A stretch of 64,000 bases of DNA from Actinomycetales bacterium (GCA_015655415.1 JAATFB010000050.1:1-64000), one strand, 5' to 3'. Numbered from the stretch's first letter, positions 30,693 through 38,164 are shown. Translations and numbers: made by a program. Notes: generated by a model not told the origin, from the sequence alone.

Positions 30693-31422
30693 CTCGCTCC
30701 TCCGCTGGGTGATAAAAGCTCTGCCTCAGATTCTGGGATCTGGTTTCATTCTCGTCAACAACTCTTGCAACTGACTGGGCGTCTAGTTCCGAGCAACCAT
30801 CGTCTTTGGTGACAGTGATTACGCTGACCGGACCGCCCACCTTCCCGTCTTGGCTAGCCGTTTCAGTGATGACATATACGGCAAGCGATACGAGTTCATC
30901 GATGCTTCGGTCTGGTTGGTACATCCGGTTCAGCAGGTACAGCGCGTACTGTGGCACACCTGCAACCGCGAAACCGTAGTTATGCAGCATCGGCGCGAAG
31001 TCGTTGGTCGATGTGAGTTGATAGATCAGCACCTCTCCGTCTGTCGTGTCTACGCCCCCTATGAGGTAGGTCAGGTCAGGCCGCATCGGCTGACCTGTCT
31101 GTATTGCTGCAACAGACGCCACCGGCGGAAGCGACGGGAACCACTCCGTGTAGCGCTGCCGCGTGTGGCTCCTCAGAGCTTCGACGACGACACTTGGATG
31201 ATCGACGATCTCCTTGGCGACTCCCTCAGAGAACTCCTTGATCAGCAACGCTCCGACCTCGCTGCTGCCAGCGATTAGGACACCGGTGTGTTGCGCAACG
31301 ACGTGCGCTTTGATCATGGTGTCGTTCTGCGCCGTGATCCCGCGTGGATCACCAAAAGTTCCCCGGCTATCGGCAGCGAGAACCAGGCCGTCGACGCCTT
31401 TGAGGGCGACCAGAAGAGTCAT
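30673..31422 (-). CDS. Proteasome-beta-like Ntn hydrolase
   Basis: 249 residues. After the initiator Met the protein begins TLLVALKGVDGLVLAADSR. Numbered from that Thr as residue 1, Asp17 and Arg19 fall at the proteasome beta catalytic positions, and Lys37 in TMIKAHVVAQHTGVLIAG aligns with catalytic Lys33 after a 4-residue insertion. The TGVLIAGSSEVG strand matches the beta-subunit core. Met removal would expose the Thr nucleophile without a propeptide. TAGCGT at 31430-31435 is 7 nt upstream of the ATG, so the message is leaderless. The last ~40 residues (DENETRSQNLRQSFYHPAEERDGDQDA) are polar. Its role in the prophage is unknown. Confidence 0.75.
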   Translation of the reverse strand: MTLLVALKGVDGLVLAADSRGTFGDPRGITAQNDTMIKAHVVAQHTGVLIAGSSEVGALLIKEFSEGVAKEIVDHPSVVVEALRSHTRQRYTEWFPSLPPVASVAAIQTGQPMRPDLTYLIGGVDTTDGEVLIYQLTSTNDFAPMLHNYGFAVAGVPQYALYLLNRMYQPDRSIDELVSLAVYVITETASQDGKVGGPVSVITVTKDDGCSELDAQSVARVVDENETRSQNLRQSFYHPAEERDGDQDA

Positions 31423-31429
31423 GCGCGAG

Positions 31430-31446
31430 ACGCTAGCTGCAAGCTA
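31430..31446 (-). promoter_or_regulatory. Promoter -10 and small inverted repeat before the Ntn hydrolase
   Basis: On the minus strand TAGCGT (31430-31435) is the -10 box. It overlaps the inverted repeat TAGCT-gca-AGCTA (31434-31446), a plausible repressor site. Confidence 0.45.
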
Positions 31447-31621
31447 CTGTGTCCCACAGCCCTTGTTCGGGTGACGTTCACTCTTTTACACGCCCATCCG
31501 CGCCATCCGCGCCATCCGCGGTGAGCTCCCATCCGCGTGGGTGATCAAGGGTGTCGCCTTGCAATTCCCGTATTCGTGTTCGATGGTTAACGACCAAGGA
31601 CACGTGGAGGAATCGAAGACA

Positions 31622-31948
31622 ATGCTGGATGGTCCTGAGGTGATCCGGGTGGGTGTGGCGGATTGGCTTGTCGTCGACGCGGCCGTCCGGCCCCGGTACC
31701 TCATCCATTACGGGCCGGCGGTGCACAAGGTGACGGGTGAGACGCTGATGCGGTACCGGGTGGATCACTGGGTGCTGGAGCGGGAGAAGCGGTGGCAGGT
31801 GGGCTTCTTCGAGACGCTTCGTGAGGCGGAGGAGGCGACGGTCGGTGAGCTGACTCGTGATGAGGGGGCGCGTCCGCAAGCGGGTCCGCCGAATGGTCGG
31901 CTCCCGGATGGGAGCTTCTGGCAGCCGCCGGCGACGGGTGTCCCCTGA
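31622..31948 (+). CDS. Hypothetical prophage protein
   Basis: 108 residues from ATG 31622, which has GGAGG 11 nt upstream; an earlier GTG at 31541 is open but lacks a ribosome site. LDGPEVIRVGVADWLVVDAAVRPRYLIHYG then a Trp-containing region and a Pro/Gly-rich tail. No family recognised. Transcribed away from the Ntn hydrolase. Confidence 0.6.
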   Translation: MLDGPEVIRVGVADWLVVDAAVRPRYLIHYGPAVHKVTGETLMRYRVDHWVLEREKRWQVGFFETLREAEEATVGELTRDEGARPQAGPPNGRLPDGSFWQPPATGVP

Positions 31949-31976
31949 AGGTGGGGGTGGGTTTTCCCATCCCTAC

Positions 31977-32005
31977 TTGTAGCGGACGCTACATGTGTGT
32001 AGCAT
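31977..32005 (+). promoter_or_regulatory. Promoter with operator for the three-gene operon
   Basis: TTGTAG (31977-31982), 17-nt spacer, TAGCAT (32000-32005), then 7 nt to the leaderless ATG 32013. The inverted repeat TGTAGC-GGAC-GCTACA (31978-31993) covers the -35 box, and a third TGTAGC half-site (31998-32003) overlaps the -10. This is a typical repressor-controlled phage promoter; the HTH protein two positions downstream is a candidate autoregulator. Confidence 0.7.
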
Positions 32006-32012
32006 AGGGGAC

Positions 32013-32453
32013 ATGCGCACACAGCAGAGCATCCAGGACATGACCGACATCATCATCAGCGACCTCGACACCGTCGCGCACGTCTGGGACGGGTACGCGG
32101 TCACCGGGCCCACGACGGAGGAAAGCGGATGGGAGTATCAGCGCTGGTCCCGCGACCCGATCCACGGCGGCGGTGACACCCTCGGGGCCGCATTCAACAC
32201 GATCCGGGCCGGTGCTCCTGACGTGATCCCGTGTGAGGATGCGGATGCCGACCTCGACCTTCCCGTCCAGGAGGAGGGCTGGAAGGCCACCATCAGCCGG
32301 CGTCGCGGGCCGGGTCGCGGGACGTCGTGGCAGTGCTTCATCCAGGTCGGCGCCCACTCGAGCAGGGGCGGGTACGGTGAAGCCGCCACTCCGGGTGAAG
32401 CGCTCACCATCGCAGCACAGCACGTCCTCGCCGGCGAGCTGGAGGACATCTGA
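32013..32453 (+). CDS. Hypothetical prophage protein
   Basis: 146 residues, acidic in the middle (CEDADADLDLPVQEE), with a C-terminal helix (TPGEALTIAAQHVLAGELEDI). No family recognised. First gene of a rightward operon with its own operator; its stop overlaps the next start by 1 nt. The upstream in-frame ATG at 31995 lies inside the promoter and was rejected. Confidence 0.65.
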   Translation: MRTQQSIQDMTDIIISDLDTVAHVWDGYAVTGPTTEESGWEYQRWSRDPIHGGGDTLGAAFNTIRAGAPDVIPCEDADADLDLPVQEEGWKATISRRRGPGRGTSWQCFIQVGAHSSRGGYGEAATPGEALTIAAQHVLAGELEDI

Positions 32454-32896
32454 TGGCGGGGATCGTGCCTGCGGGGTATCTGCATCTCGCGGAAGAGGGC
32501 GTGACCCGGCTGGAGAAGATCGGGGAGGACGACCTCGATGGTCGTCCCCTCTACCCTGATGGTGCGGTGGAGGTGCGGGTGCGGGAGAGCTTCGACGCAC
32601 GAGGGCAGTGGGTGGGCTCCTACAGTCTGCAGGATGCGGAGAAGGTCGCCGACCGGCTCGCGACCGCCCTGTACGGGTCGGTGCAAGCGTGGCATGTCGA
32701 GGGTGAGGTGACGAAGCTGATCGTAACGTCCGGAGGGAAGCTCGCTGCGGCCGCGACACGGTGGCGTGTCACCGAGCAGGAGTTGAAGGATCACGTGCGG
32801 GAAGCGGTCCGGGCGGGGGTGTCGAAGTCTCGGGTGCATCAGCTCACCGGTGTGGCTCGGACCACGATCGACCGGTGGCTGGCGGAGGAGTCGTGA
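32453..32896 (+). CDS. Small protein with C-terminal helix-turn-helix
   Basis: 147 residues. The C-terminus VREAVRAGVSKSRVHQLTGVARTTIDRWLAEES is a clear helix-turn-helix; the N-terminal ~100 residues are unrecognised. It could autoregulate through the operator at 31978-31993. Small HTH proteins in such operons include anti-CRISPR-associated regulators, and a CRISPR-like element ends this transcript, but that link is only inference. Confidence 0.7.
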   Translation: MAGIVPAGYLHLAEEGVTRLEKIGEDDLDGRPLYPDGAVEVRVRESFDARGQWVGSYSLQDAEKVADRLATALYGSVQAWHVEGEVTKLIVTSGGKLAAAATRWRVTEQELKDHVREAVRAGVSKSRVHQLTGVARTTIDRWLAEES

Positions 32897-33195
32897 CGGG
32901 TACGCACGTGTGGGTGCTGTCCATCCTCGACCCGGACGACCGGCTTATGCACACCACCGTGTCTCAGCCGTCCACGGAGGAGAGGGCGGTGGCTGACTAC
33001 CGGCACGCTCTGACGATGGTCGGTGCCGCCGGTGACGGGGAGACGGTCACCGTCGCCCGTGGTGGGGACATTCTGCAGGCTGCGGTGCTCTCTTTGGAGG
33101 GACGCAGTCCGCGGGAAGCTGCTGACGTGCAGGAAGCGGCCGGCATTCTGAGAGGGATGGGTGTCGACGCGGTACCCAGCCGCCGACCGTCGTGA
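32893..33195 (+). CDS. Hypothetical prophage protein
   Basis: 100 residues from GTG 32893, overlapping the previous stop as GTGA. THVWVLSILDPDDRLMHTTVSQPSTEERAVADYRHALTMVG then a helical C-terminus (SPREAADVQEAAGILRGMG). Not recognised. It is the last gene before the CRISPR-like repeats, which start 15 nt after its stop. Confidence 0.65.
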   Translation: MTGTHVWVLSILDPDDRLMHTTVSQPSTEERAVADYRHALTMVGAAGDGETVTVARGGDILQAAVLSLEGRSPREAADVQEAAGILRGMGVDAVPSRRPS

Positions 33196-33210
33196 TACTC
33201 TTGGCGCGAA

Positions 33211-33385
33211 ATGCTCCCCGCGTAAGCGGGGATGGTCCTGTGGTCATAGGTGATGTGCAGTGCTCCCCGCGTAGGCGGGGGTGATCCGGTTTGACGTAGC
33301 AGGGTCAGATGCTCCCCACCATGGTGGGGGTGATCCGGTTTGACACAGCAGGGATCAGTGATCCTCACCGCCGTGGGGATAGACG
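33211..33385 (+). CRISPR. Miniature array of type I-E-like repeats with 21-nt spacers
   Basis: Four units with an exact 49-bp period. Repeats (28 bp) are at 33211-33238, 33260-33287, 33309-33336 and 33358-33385. Repeats 1 and 2 have the actinobacterial type I-E form (TGCTCCCCGCGTAAGCGGGG, then GTGATCC); repeat 3 keeps the stem with a different arm sequence (CCCCACCATGGTGGGG); repeat 4 is degenerate. All three spacers are 21 nt, not the usual 32-33, and spacers 2 and 3 match at about 15 of 21 positions. No cas genes are in the window. It lies in the 3' end of the rightward operon, in the orientation that would be processed by Cas6e. Confidence 0.7.
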
Positions 33386-33390
33386 ACGAA

Positions 33391-33429
33391 AACCGCCCCC
33401 GCCTGGTATGAGACCAGACGGGGGCGGTT
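33391..33429 (-). terminator. Rho-independent terminator of the late operon
   Basis: 11-bp stem (AACCGCCCCCG/CGGGGGCGGTT), one mismatch, 5-bp CTGGT/ACCAG, loop ATGAG; read leftward it ends in GGTTTTCG. It sits 11 nt beyond the last leftward structural gene and separates it from the CRISPR-like array. Confidence 0.85.
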
Positions 33430-33440
33430 CGTTCGAAGGA

Positions 33441-33707
33441 TCAGGACAGGTAGAAGGACCCGCAGTCGATGACGGGGATCTCGGGGGTGTCGGTGACTTT
33501 CGCCCACACCCGGTACGCTTTGTCGCCTTGCAGGGTGCCGTCGAGCATGTACCCGATCCTCCCGTCGAGCTCGTATGGTGCCTCCCACACGGTGGGTCGG
33601 GCGCCGTCCGGGGTCACGCACAGCTGCACCCCGGTGGTGACGGGTGCGCCGTTGACGGTGACCGTGACCGGGATGAGCTCGACCGTCTCGCGCGGGTAGC
33701 TGGTCAT
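33441..33707 (-). CDS. Hypothetical structural protein
   Basis: 88 residues, beta-rich (ELIPVTVTVNGAPVTTGVQLCVTPDG...AYRVWAKVTDTPEIPVIDCGSFYLS). No family recognised; small proteins of this type accompany tail or decoration proteins at the end of actinophage late operons. ATGA overlap with the upstream gene. Confidence 0.65.
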   Translation of the reverse strand: MTSYPRETVELIPVTVTVNGAPVTTGVQLCVTPDGARPTVWEAPYELDGRIGYMLDGTLQGDKAYRVWAKVTDTPEIPVIDCGSFYLS

Positions 33708-34951
33708 AGGTGTGCCTCCCAGCGTCGTGGGGTGAGGGTCCCGGTCATGGGTCGGGTGGTGAGGGCACCAGCCCAGCGGGGCGGGTCGAGGTGGCCGGTG
33801 ACGGTGATGTCCCGTGCCGTGGTCGAGGTGCCGTGTGCGAGGCCGGTGTACGTGTACCCGCCGCCGGCTGCACCATGCCGTGTGGTGCGCCCTGCCGTCG
33901 TCCCTGTGTAGGTGAGGGTCCCTGCAGCGTTGCCGACGGGCACACCGAGGGTGGGGGCGTGACCGGTGCCGACCCCCGTGTACTCGAGCGCACCGACCGT
34001 ACCGCCGTGCGGGGTGATGTGCCCGGTGGTGGTGCCCTGGAAGGCTACGGCCCCGGTGGCCGCACCGTGAGGCTGCCGTGTCCCGGCCGCGACCCCCTGG
34101 AAGGTGACGGTGCCGGCCGCGGTGCCGTGCGGTTGCGTGATCGCCGGGGCATGCCCGGCCGCGGACCCAGTGACGTCGATGGCCCCGGACGCGTGGCCTT
34201 CCGCATCCAGGTGCCCGGACGCTGCGCCGGTGAAGGTCAGGGTGCCGGTGGCGGCACCGTGCGAGCTCGTGTGCCCGGTGGCGGTGCCGGTGTACATGCT
34301 GGACCCGGTGCCACCGCCGTGCGGGATCGTCGTGGCCTGCCGGATCGTCGCGACCGACACGATCGTGCCGTCCGCGGACCCGTACGTCAGCGCCCCGGTG
34401 GGGGTGGCGGTGGTCTGCACCAGGGTGGCGAGGGTGATCGTGTCCCCGTCCGCATCCGTCGCGCTCTTCGCCACCGTCCACCCGGAGGGGATGTGCGCGC
34501 CGCTGTCCAGGGAGATCGAGGTCAGCAGGGATGCCGGGCCTGCCGGGGTGAAGGATGCGACCGTCGTCGCACCACCATCAGTGACCGCCTCATGCAGCGG
34601 ATCAGCGTACGGGTCACCGGTGCCCGTCCATCCGGCGACCCGGAAAGCGTACGCCATGACCGTGTCGCCGGCGGTCATCGCCCCCGTGTACGTGCCCGTG
34701 TCCGCTGTGGTGGCGTACTTGTACAGCCAGTACACCTTGAATCGGAGGTCGAAAGCGTTCATGAGCGCCGGGGACGACTTCGACAGGGTGAAGCCGGTGA
34801 CGCTCAGGGTCGCCGGATCGGACCCCGAGTAGGCGATGACGGCGATGCACACCAGCGCCCCGGCCGTCACCCCGGAAGGCACCGGCACCGTGAACGTCGT
34901 GCCTGTGGATGCGTTCCCGAGACCGCCGACCGACGCGACCGACAGTGCCAT
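33704..34951 (-). CDS. Phage structural protein with Gly/Thr/His-rich repeats
   Basis: 415 residues. The first ~200 residues form a beta-rich domain (TTFTVPVPSGVTAGALVCIAVIAYS...). From ~205 to ~390 there are about eight imperfect repeats of 20-23 residues built around PHG-x-A-x-G-x-x-x-F/Y-x-G (for example QPHGAATGAVAFQGTTTGH). The repeats suggest a fibrous beta structure, probably an appendage or decoration. There is a His just before most repeat turns, which could bind metal. No named family recognised. Confidence 0.6.
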   Translation of the reverse strand: MALSVASVGGLGNASTGTTFTVPVPSGVTAGALVCIAVIAYSGSDPATLSVTGFTLSKSSPALMNAFDLRFKVYWLYKYATTADTGTYTGAMTAGDTVMAYAFRVAGWTGTGDPYADPLHEAVTDGGATTVASFTPAGPASLLTSISLDSGAHIPSGWTVAKSATDADGDTITLATLVQTTATPTGALTYGSADGTIVSVATIRQATTIPHGGGTGSSMYTGTATGHTSSHGAATGTLTFTGAASGHLDAEGHASGAIDVTGSAAGHAPAITQPHGTAAGTVTFQGVAAGTRQPHGAATGAVAFQGTTTGHITPHGGTVGALEYTGVGTGHAPTLGVPVGNAAGTLTYTGTTAGRTTRHGAAGGGYTYTGLAHGTSTTARDITVTGHLDPPRWAGALTTRPMTGTLTPRRWEAHL

Positions 34952-34954
34952 GGG

Positions 34955-35299
34955 TCAGCTTGCGGTGACGGTGTTGGTCAGCGTGTCCACCGTGTACTGC
35001 CCGGCAGCGTTCGCAGCCTGATCCCCGGTCACCGCCCACTGGCCCAGGAAAGTGCCGCCCGTGGACGCCGACCATGCGGACACGTACTTCACCGCACCCG
35101 ACGCCGGCAACCCGGTGAACGCCACGGGACCCGCCAAGGCGAGGTTCCCCGACCCGTCAGCGGTGACCGTGCACCCGGTGCGGGCACCCGTCTCATGCCC
35201 CACACCAGAAGTGGGCGCATCCGAATGCAGCTGCAGGAACTTCACCTGCGCGGCGATCGCGGTGCCCCCGACAGCGAGGGCAGCAGGACTCAAAGGCAT
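34955..35299 (-). CDS. Small phage structural protein
   Basis: 114 residues from ATG 35299, which has a strong AAGGAGAAGATC ribosome site. Beta-rich C-terminus (NLALAGPVAFTGLPASGAVKYVSAWSASTGGTFLGQW) resembling the one-domain phage tail/virion proteins annotated as phage tail fiber-like in actinophages. It ends 4 nt before the repeat-rich gene. Confidence 0.6.
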   Translation of the reverse strand: MPLSPAALAVGGTAIAAQVKFLQLHSDAPTSGVGHETGARTGCTVTADGSGNLALAGPVAFTGLPASGAVKYVSAWSASTGGTFLGQWAVTGDQAANAAGQYTVDTLTNTVTAS

Positions 35300-35315
35300 G
35301 ATCTTCTCCTTGTAG

Positions 35316-35762
35316 TTATGACGGTGTGTGCCAGGCGGAGGGGATGGTGTCGTCGAGGATGTCGATGTCGCGCTGCTCGAGCGTCGGCCGCCACCGGGTA
35401 CCGCCCACGATCGGCGCCTGGTAGGCGACAGCTGACAGCACACGGCGCATCGCACCCTGCTGCTCCGACATGAGGGTGCGCCACGACTCCATCTCGGTCC
35501 GGAACTCGGTGAGCTCGTCTTTGACCTTGTCGACCTCGTCACGCGCATCATCAAGGTCCTTGCGCGTGCTGTCGAGCTCGGCACGCAGCTTCCGGTTCTC
35601 CTCCGCGTACTCCGCCCACGACGGCACACGCGCCGCTTCCCGATGCTCCGCCTGCTTGTTGCGGTGGGAGAAGAACTGAATCGCGAGCGAGCCCAGCAGC
35701 CACACACCGACCGCCAGCCAGGCGGGCAAGGGGATGGCGGTGATGCTTGACCAGTCACCCAC
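35316..35762 (-). CDS. Single-pass membrane protein with coiled coil (lysis region)
   Basis: 148 residues: hydrophobic helix LPAWLAVGVWLLGSLAIQFF near residues 11-31, then a charged coiled coil (AEENRKLRAELDSTRKDLDDARDEVDKVKDELTEF). This architecture is common just downstream of holins in actinophages (DUF2746-like) and may be a lysis accessory protein. Overlaps the neighbouring gene by 8 nt. Confidence 0.6.
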   Translation of the reverse strand: MGDWSSITAIPLPAWLAVGVWLLGSLAIQFFSHRNKQAEHREAARVPSWAEYAEENRKLRAELDSTRKDLDDARDEVDKVKDELTEFRTEMESWRTLMSEQQGAMRRVLSAVAYQAPIVGGTRWRPTLEQRDIDILDDTIPSAWHTPS

Positions 35763-36165
35763 GCTGTATCCCCGTCCGCCTGATCAGCATCCATGCTCTG
35801 GACGCGGGCAGCAGGGAGAGTGTGACGGCGATCGTGGAGTAGGTGGCCCGGTCCAGGTCACCACCCAGCACCAGCGACACGGGGGCGATCGCGTACCCCA
35901 GCAGCAGCCCGGACAACGCGAGCACCGCCCACCGCTCCAAGGCTTCGAGACGCGTATGCAGTGACCCGACCAGGGCGCACGCTGCTGCGGCCGTGATGCA
36001 CAATCCGAAGAGCGCCGTCCACAAGTCGCCGGCGACATGCTGCAGCACCGGCGAAGTCGTGGCGAAGATCACCACGCCCAGGATCGTGAAGCACACGTAC
36101 TTCAGCAGCAGCACCCACCGTGGGATCATGATCGGTGCGAAGCCCCACGTGCGAAAGTGGCGCAT
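35755..36165 (-). CDS. Multi-pass membrane protein (holin-like candidate)
   Basis: 136 residues with about four hydrophobic segments (WVLLLKYVCFTILGVVIFA, LWTALFGLCITAAAACALVG, WAVLALSGLLLGYAIAPVSLVL, a weaker last one). No family recognised. The position between holin and coiled-coil protein suggests a role in lysis, possibly a second holin or antiholin. Confidence 0.6.
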   Translation of the reverse strand: MRHFRTWGFAPIMIPRWVLLLKYVCFTILGVVIFATTSPVLQHVAGDLWTALFGLCITAAAACALVGSLHTRLEALERWAVLALSGLLLGYAIAPVSLVLGGDLDRATYSTIAVTLSLLPASRAWMLIRRTGIQRG

Positions 36166-36196
36166 GGTCCCCTCCCTCCAGGGGTCGGGGGCGGGG

Positions 36197-36682
36197 TTAC
36201 GACTGTGCCGGCTGCTCGGATGCGACCGGTGTCGGCGGTTGGCCGAGGACCGCGAGGACCTCGTCCGGGACCGTGGTGGAAGGTGCGGGAGTCACCGGGG
36301 GCAGCGCGATCGGCTGTGCTTTCACTTCCTTCGGCTTCGTCAATGTCGGGTCATCGAGACGAACGTTGACGCCGATCTCCTGCGCGAGGGCGTTCAGCCC
36401 GGCCAGGACCACGACACGCCAGTCGATGGACCCGCCGGCCAGCAGCGGCCACACGGCGGTGAAGATGCCGGCGAGGATCGCGATGCCGGTCTTGTAGATG
36501 CCGGCCCACTTCCCGGAGGACAGGGGCACCAGGTAGGAGATCACGGTCGATGCGGCCAGGGCGACGAAGGTCGTGATCTGCGGGCTCCCGAGGGTCCACG
36601 CGTCGGAGGGGATCGCGACGAGCGCGGTGAGCAGCACGATCGCGGTGGACAGGATCGCGGACAGGTAGCGGTTGATGGCCAT
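36197..36682 (-). CDS. Holin
   Basis: 161 residues with three hydrophobic segments (LSAILSTAIVLLTALVAI, ITTFVALAASTVISYLVPL, GIAILAGIFTAVWPLLAG) and a polar Pro-rich tail (LPPVTPAPSTTVPDEV). Directly downstream of the endolysin gene, as in many actinophages. Holins form the membrane lesions that release endolysin at the end of infection. Confidence 0.75.
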   Translation of the reverse strand: MAINRYLSAILSTAIVLLTALVAIPSDAWTLGSPQITTFVALAASTVISYLVPLSSGKWAGIYKTGIAILAGIFTAVWPLLAGGSIDWRVVVLAGLNALAQEIGVNVRLDDPTLTKPKEVKAQPIALPPVTPAPSTTVPDEVLAVLGQPPTPVASEQPAQS

Positions 36683-36694
36683 GGTAGGGGCTCC

Positions 36695-37549
36695 TTACTC
36701 GGCCTTGAAGGTGAGGGTCTTGAGGGCGTCGATCACGTCCTGCTTGGATGCCGCCTGGGAGGCGGGCAGCTTCGCGGTGATCTGATCGGCGAGCTTCGTG
36801 ATCTGGTCGTCCGTGAGCGTCACCCCGGCGGCGGAGAGCAGCGACTGGATCGTGTCGAGCTGCTCGTAGATCGTGGGCCCGGCCTGCCATGTCTGCCCGG
36901 GTGTCCCGGACGAGTTCTTCCGCAGGTCGAAATGCAGCGCCCGCTGCAGCATGTACAGGAAAGCGGCATAGTCCGCTGTCGCGTCGAGTGGCATGTTTCC
37001 TCCAATGAATTGCGCGAGGGGGGTTCGGGAGTAGTCGTGGTCGATGCCTCCGGACTCGGAGTACTGCCACAGGTCCCAGTCGCCCGGATCCGTGCCGGGG
37101 GACGCGATCCACTTCCGCACGCCCCGACCCCACACCCCGGACCAGTCCCACTGGGACCTAATGGAGCGATTGATATAGCAAGCCATACCTTGATACGGGT
37201 ATCCGGTGCGTGCGTGCACCCGATCAAAGAATGCCGCCGCGTTAGGGGGGTTCATCGCCTGCGTGCCGGTGCGCGTCTCGTACTCACTGTCGAGCGCGAG
37301 GAGGTCACCGGTGCGGAAGTCGACCAGATGGTCTACAAAGAAATCTGCCTGCTGAACAGGTGGTTGATTCCCGTTGAAGTGGTAGTGCCCCACCTCAGCG
37401 CCGCGCGCCCGGGTGCTCGCGACCCTCGCCGAGTAGCCGGCATCGACCTGCAAGCCGACATTGCCGCGGGTGGCGCAGCTGATGTTGAAGCTGCCCACAC
37501 CACCGGAGGTACCCTGAGGCCACGCAGTATCCGACCCATCTACGGTCAC
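36695..37549 (-). CDS. GH25-type endolysin
   Basis: 284-residue lysin with a glycosyl hydrolase 25 (muramidase) domain: N-terminal VDGSDTAW, GHYHFNGNQPPVQQADFFVD, the DxE-type active site in LLALDSEYETR, and the closing WDLWQYSESGGIDHDYS. A C-terminal helical region (residues ~200-284, DQITKLADQITAKLPASQAASKQDVIDALKTL) may bind the wall. Start GTG 37549 has GAGGAGG 6-12 nt upstream. The ribosome site ends only ~9 bp from the left crossover repeat of the fibre switch. Confidence 0.85.
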   Translation of the reverse strand: MTVDGSDTAWPQGTSGGVGSFNISCATRGNVGLQVDAGYSARVASTRARGAEVGHYHFNGNQPPVQQADFFVDHLVDFRTGDLLALDSEYETRTGTQAMNPPNAAAFFDRVHARTGYPYQGMACYINRSIRSQWDWSGVWGRGVRKWIASPGTDPGDWDLWQYSESGGIDHDYSRTPLAQFIGGNMPLDATADYAAFLYMLQRALHFDLRKNSSGTPGQTWQAGPTIYEQLDTIQSLLSAAGVTLTDDQITKLADQITAKLPASQAASKQDVIDALKTLTFKAE

Positions 37550-37570
37550 AGCAGACCTCCTCTGTCTGGG

Positions 37571-37593
37571 AATGGCGATTACGTCTGGTCCGG
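37571..37593 (+). repeat. Inverted crossover repeat, left copy
   Basis: 23 bp starting AATGGCGATTACGTCTGG and ending TCCGG; identical to the reverse complement of 38739-38761. Flanking bases differ on both sides, so identity is sharply confined. Confidence 0.85.
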
Positions 37594-38152
37594 CACCGGG
37601 TGGAGTCGGCCGTCGGGTGGTCTTCTCGTGCCGGTGTCGGTGTCCGGGGGGACTGTGAATGCGGACGGGTCGATCACTGTGACCGGCGCCCGCCTCAACC
37701 TCGACGGGCTCCTGACGCAAGCGGCCGTGGTGCGGATCGAAGGTGTCGTGTCCATCGCGTCGAACCAGATCCTTTTCGGCCGGCTACGGGCGTCGGGTGC
37801 GGACGTGACCACGAATCATGCACAGCAGCTCATGTACGGGGCGAACGGCACCGGGGGTGGGAACGCTTTGTCGGTGCAGAACCCTGCGGCGACGAACGCG
37901 AACTGGCAGCTCGGTGCGCAACCGGGCAGCTGGCATCACTTCATCCTCACCTTGTTCGGTGCCGGGCAGGCGACCCCGACGATCGGAGGCCTTGACCTGG
38001 ACGAGTACGGGTCTTTGACGGCGATGAGCAAAGTGTCGTCATCCCTTTTCCAGGCGGATCAGGCGCCTCGTGACGGGCTGGCGATCGCGGCCGGCACAAT
38101 CGCTGGCGCGAATGCGATGTCCGGCACCGTCCGCTGCTACGCGGTCGCGTGA
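37571..38152 (+). CDS. Silent alternative C-terminal end of the tail fibre
   Basis: 193 codons plus stop with no start or promoter: NGDYVWSG-TGWSRPSGGLLVPVSVSGGTVNADGSI... ending SGTVRCYAVA. The first residues match the expressed fibre (NGDYVWSG-STWSAVPRSGLVPI) and then diverge, as alternative receptor-binding domains do. It lies on the opposite strand to every neighbouring late gene. It would be expressed only after inversion. Confidence 0.75.
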   Translation, partial: NGDYVWSGTGWSRPSGGLLVPVSVSGGTVNADGSITVTGARLNLDGLLTQAAVVRIEGVVSIASNQILFGRLRASGADVTTNHAQQLMYGANGTGGGNALSVQNPAATNANWQLGAQPGSWHHFILTLFGAGQATPTIGGLDLDEYGSLTAMSKVSSSLFQADQAPRDGLAIAAGTIAGANAMSGTVRCYAVA

Positions 38153-38164
38153 AAGGAGGGCGTC

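Noticed and set aside
32997-33368. Small minus-strand proteins reading PPTRGAL and TIPAYAGSI
   Set aside because: Such peptides are known false translations of type I-E-like repeats; they support the repeat identification, not a gene.
33441-34481. 346-residue His/Arg-rich minus-strand protein
   Set aside because: All but the last 88 codons overlap the repeat-rich structural gene in another frame and are His/Arg/Gly-rich shadow.
35843-38152. 769-codon plus-strand open frame as one protein
   Set aside because: Its first ~575 codons are antisense to holin and endolysin genes. Only the part from 37571 matches the tail fibre and is kept as the silent cassette.
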